Source: Myrmaecium sp. VS I D KN 1
Taxonomy: Eukaryota; Ascomycota; Dothideomycetes; Valsariales; Valsariaceae
Direction: 5' to 3'
NCBI GenBank assembly: GCA_019775845.1
Contig: JADQAV010000017.1
Span: forward strand, 806,001-870,000
DNA: 64,000 nt
Shown: one piece after another, positions 61,664 to 64,000 of the stretch
Layout: each line of letters opens with the position of its first letter
Numbering within the stretch: the stretch's first letter is position 1
Translations under genes and position numbers: made by a program
Notes under the pieces: model-generated
Database searches by the model: none
Told to the model about the DNA's origin: nothing
The model's input: the letters and a program-made list of their open reading frames with translations, nothing else

Positions 61664-62015
61664 ATGGCACCACGACCCGACCTCACCGGCTTTGACCCCC
61701 AGAAGTTCGCCCGGTCGGCGGGCACGCCCGAGAACGATCCCTGGCGTAGATAGTGAGTTCTCTCTTTATCAACGCACATAGTTCCCGCAGCGCGACGCCT
61801 CGGTGGTGGTGGAGACTGATGCCGCACATAGCGAGGCATGGCGCTACGAGGGCCCCTTCACCCGCAGAAACCGCTTCAAGCACCTCTTCCCCGGCTTCAA
61901 AACCGCTGTGGTTGCTTTCGCCGTCTATCTGGTGTACGAGAAGTACTTCATCAAGGATAAGCATGGCCACAGCGAGATCACCGATGGCAAGGACCACCAC
62001 ACTCATGCGACTTAG
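61664..62015 (+). CDS. Complex I accessory subunit, NDUFB3/B12-like
   Basis: Two exons, 61,664-61,752 and 61,832-62,015, with a 79-bp intron (GTGAGT...acatag); 90 residues. The splice choice restores the family signature: DPWRRYEAWRYEGPFTRRNRF (about 25-45) corresponds to the DPW...EAWRY core of NDUFB3/B12 subunits. One membrane helix follows (about 52-69, KTAVVAFAVYLVYEKYF), then a His-rich hydrophilic tail. Such proteins sit in the membrane arm of mitochondrial NADH:ubiquinone oxidoreductase. The size fits the family. Other acceptors nearby would keep the frame only with an out-of-phase donor, so I rejected them. A 5' UTR intron is probable. Confidence 0.85.
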
Positions 62016-63046
62016 CCGTAGGGGTCGGCAAAAGAAAGAGACCACTGGACATGATTTACGGCGTTTTCGGATGGGTTTTGCAACAGTGAATGCTTGCCAC
62101 CGGTGTACTTAACGGAGCATATCAATGAGAGCGAGTCATTACTTGACAATCCGTACCCGAATGCTCTCGCAGCTTACAATGACATCGGGGAGGACAGTCA
62201 GCTTGCCGACGCGCGAGGGACCTTTGAATATACCGGAAGTAAGTGCCGGGAGACTTGGTGAAGTGCTACCATGGCCTTGTAAGCAGCGTCTGGAAGGTTG
62301 ATATACATTCACGTTTCTCCGGCTGTTTGTGATGCTTTTGTTACCGGACTGGAGCTCCACAGTGAGGTATGTCATGTACCTCACCATGCACACCCGAATT
62401 CCCAGCTCCTTCGCTCAGTTACAGTCCGTTGTTCATCCGAGGTATCCGTCCGGGGAGCTTACGATGCAGCAGGTAATTACCGGCTCTCCCATTGGTCGCT
62501 CAGGTCAGGAACATCACAGTGCATCCTTCGAGTTCGTGGAGTCCGGGTGAGTCCCGTTGCAGAGAATACCTTTAACAGCTCTATCTAGCAACGGGTTCCG
62601 CTGCTGTAGAGAGCTGCTTCAAAGGCGTGACCGATGGCACATATGCGTGGAGACCAACGACTGTAAGGCACCAAGGCCACAGTGCAGTGGATAAACCAGG
62701 GTCTTCGGTAGAACCACGGCTTCTTTGAGCTGTCAGACCGGCAACTCTGTCTTCAACGAGCAAGATACCCAGCTGCACCATTCACACATTCCACCTCCCA
62801 CTTCCTTTACCCACGCCCACCCGTATCCTGAACAGATTCCTGCAGATAATAGCAGCATTCAGTCTCTCACCTCATACTATCGCCTTTGTCAAGCGGTCAC
62901 CGCCCTACGAATTGAAACAGCGGCACCACCGCCAGCAACAGCGTCATCCGCAATCAAGAGAGAGAAACCTCACGATCGACTTTGATACCGCAAGCGACAA
63001 GAAACCACACAACATCCCCACGAGCCGACAAGTGGGATCCGCCACG
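62016..63046. other. Intergenic between complex I subunit and SEC72 genes
   Basis: About 1 kb with no gene. It holds the 3' UTR of the first gene and the promoter and 5' UTR of the second. It contains an aaggcaccaaggccaca word that also occurs at about 46,534. Confidence 0.55.
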
Positions 63047-63664
63047 ATGGAATCACCCGACACATTCACCCTCCTCCCCCTCACGATGGACCCGCAAACC
63101 AAAGCCATCACGACCAGCACCTCCAACCCCTCCGCTGCGCTGGCCACCGAGCTCGCCGCCCTCAACACCCTCCACCGCTCCCTCCTCACCGTCGAGCACC
63201 CCGCCCAAATCCCGCCGCCGCCCATCCCCGTGAACCCCAAGCGGTCCGCGCAAGTGACCAAGCTGCGGGAAACAGGCAACGCCGCCTTCCGCAAGGGCTC
63301 CACGGCCGAGGCCCTGCGCATCTACACCCTCGCCCTGGACATGGCGCTGCAGCGCCCCCTGTGGGAGCCATCCGGCCTGGTGCGCGAGGAGGCCAGCGCG
63401 CTCTTCAGCAACCGCGCCCAGGCGCACATGGCCCAGCGCGAGTGGGCCGCCGCCGCCGTCGACGCCGAGTGCAGCGTCGAGCTGAAGCGGATCGGCAATG
63501 CGAAGGCGTGGTGGCGTCGTGGTCGCTGCCTCGTCGAGATGGGCCGGGTGGAGGAGGCGCGGGCGTGGGTGGATAAGGCGTTGGAGTTTGACCCGCGCGA
63601 GGCGGATCTGGTGAAGTTGAAGGAGGAGGTTGAGCAGCTGTTGGCGAAGGCGGGGAAGGCTTGA
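63047..63664 (+). CDS. SEC72: Translocation protein Sec72 (TPR), ER post-translational import
   Basis: 205 residues from the ATG at 63,047 (context cgccacgATGG); the frame is open further upstream but only from a TTG. A short leader (MESPDTFTLLPLTMDPQTKA) precedes a linker with PPPPIPVNPKRS (about 56-67), the hallmark hinge before the TPRs in fungal Sec72. Then come three TPR-like helical pairs at about 71-104, 114-148 and 152-185, with AALFSNRAQAH-like and AWWRRGRCLVEMGRVEEA motifs. Sec72 belongs to the Sec63 complex at the ER membrane and binds the cytosolic Hsp70 tail through its TPRs. No membrane segment is seen, as expected for this peripheral subunit. Single exon. Confidence 0.87.
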   Translation: MESPDTFTLLPLTMDPQTKAITTSTSNPSAALATELAALNTLHRSLLTVEHPAQIPPPPIPVNPKRSAQVTKLRETGNAAFRKGSTAEALRIYTLALDMALQRPLWEPSGLVREEASALFSNRAQAHMAQREWAAAAVDAECSVELKRIGNAKAWWRRGRCLVEMGRVEEARAWVDKALEFDPREADLVKLKEEVEQLLAKAGKA

Positions 63665-64000
63665 GGGACTTGTGCGGACGAACTTGTGGTTGAGAAGGTC
63701 TTCTGTGGCGATATTTCATCTTGATATGGTGTTGGAGGAGTCCTTTCATATCTTTTCCTTTCCACTTCTCTTCATGCTTCCGGGACAACCAAAAAACAAT
63801 CTGACCCAGGGAGCAAAGGTCCTTTCAACTCAACGGTGCTGTTCAGCCGTGGATGGAAAGCCTTTCCAGCACATTCCAGCAACAAATTAACAAATTAATA
63901 CCAATAAAACCAATCAATTCATTCCTCTGCTTTTTCTTTCGTTACATTCATCGCAGACAACCAAACTCAAACGACTCTCAAGTGGTATCTCTCGCGGTTC
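63665..64000 (+). other. 3' flank of SEC72 at the window edge
   Basis: It contains AT-rich aacaaattaac / aaattaatacc words at 63,880-63,910, suitable for a 3' end. No further gene start is visible. Confidence 0.5.

Noticed and set aside
61753-62112. 119-codon + strand frame overlapping the complex I gene
   Set aside because: It is another frame of exon 2; the spliced frame restores the DPW...EAWRY family core.

Overview
The window looks like nuclear DNA of a filamentous ascomycete (Pezizomycotina). The genes have short GT-AG introns (54-109 bp in the better cases) with GTRAGT-type donors, there is a complex I subunit and a Caf1 deadenylase with a fungal layout, and nitrogen-type GATA sites lie upstream of an amine oxidase gene. 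The strongest argument is the left 40 kb, which carries the mark of repeat-induced point mutation (RIP): CpA and TpG are almost absent, TpA is everywhere, and no long open frame survives. I cannot name the genus.

Region 1 (1-40,150) is a RIP-mutated graveyard of nested mobile elements. I can make out three Ty3/gypsy families. One is a + strand element with both LTRs and a 5-bp target duplication (2952-9219). The second, family A, is laid out at 13,002-19,674 with a partial inverted copy at about 19,950-22,602 and several stray LTRs. The third, family B, is a minus-strand element with both LTRs at 29,387-36,200, with partial copies at 9870-13,001 and perhaps 37,549-39,260. There is also a minus-strand Ty1/copia fragment (23,876-26,760) with a 349-bp insertion, a long-inverted-repeat family that may be Mutator-like (370-2460 and 26,770-28,550), a 606-bp terminal-inverted-repeat element with a target duplication (27,025-27,630), a 9-bp minisatellite and a less mutated solo LTR close to the border. 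All these elements look dead.

Region 2 (40,150-64,000) is ordinary GC-rich, gene-bearing DNA that begins within about 20 bp of the stop codon of its first gene. In order: an AIG2/gamma-glutamylcyclotransferase-fold protein (-), a 749-residue fungal protein of unknown role (-), ribosome production factor Rpf1 (-), a LaeA-like methyltransferase (+), a mitochondrial FAD/folate-type carrier Flx1 (-), a copper amine oxidase (-), the Caf1/Pop2 deadenylase with 28 consecutive glutamines (-), a complex I NDUFB3/B12-type subunit (+), and the Sec72 TPR subunit of the ER translocon (+). These are mostly housekeeping genes without a shared pathway, so the window does not look like a gene cluster. Several gene models needed splicing or a start change; many of the longest open frames open at TTG or GTG, so I moved starts to ATG codons or joined exons where the splice phases agree.

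I found no tRNA, rRNA, CRISPR or clear novel enzymatic system. The most unusual items are the inverted-repeat and TIR elements in the RIP block, long 3' tails on gypsy families, a 3.9-kb gene-free gap with recurring TACCTA/TAGGTA motifs, the cysteine-rich tail of the amine oxidase, and the unknown acidic coiled-coil protein next to the border.
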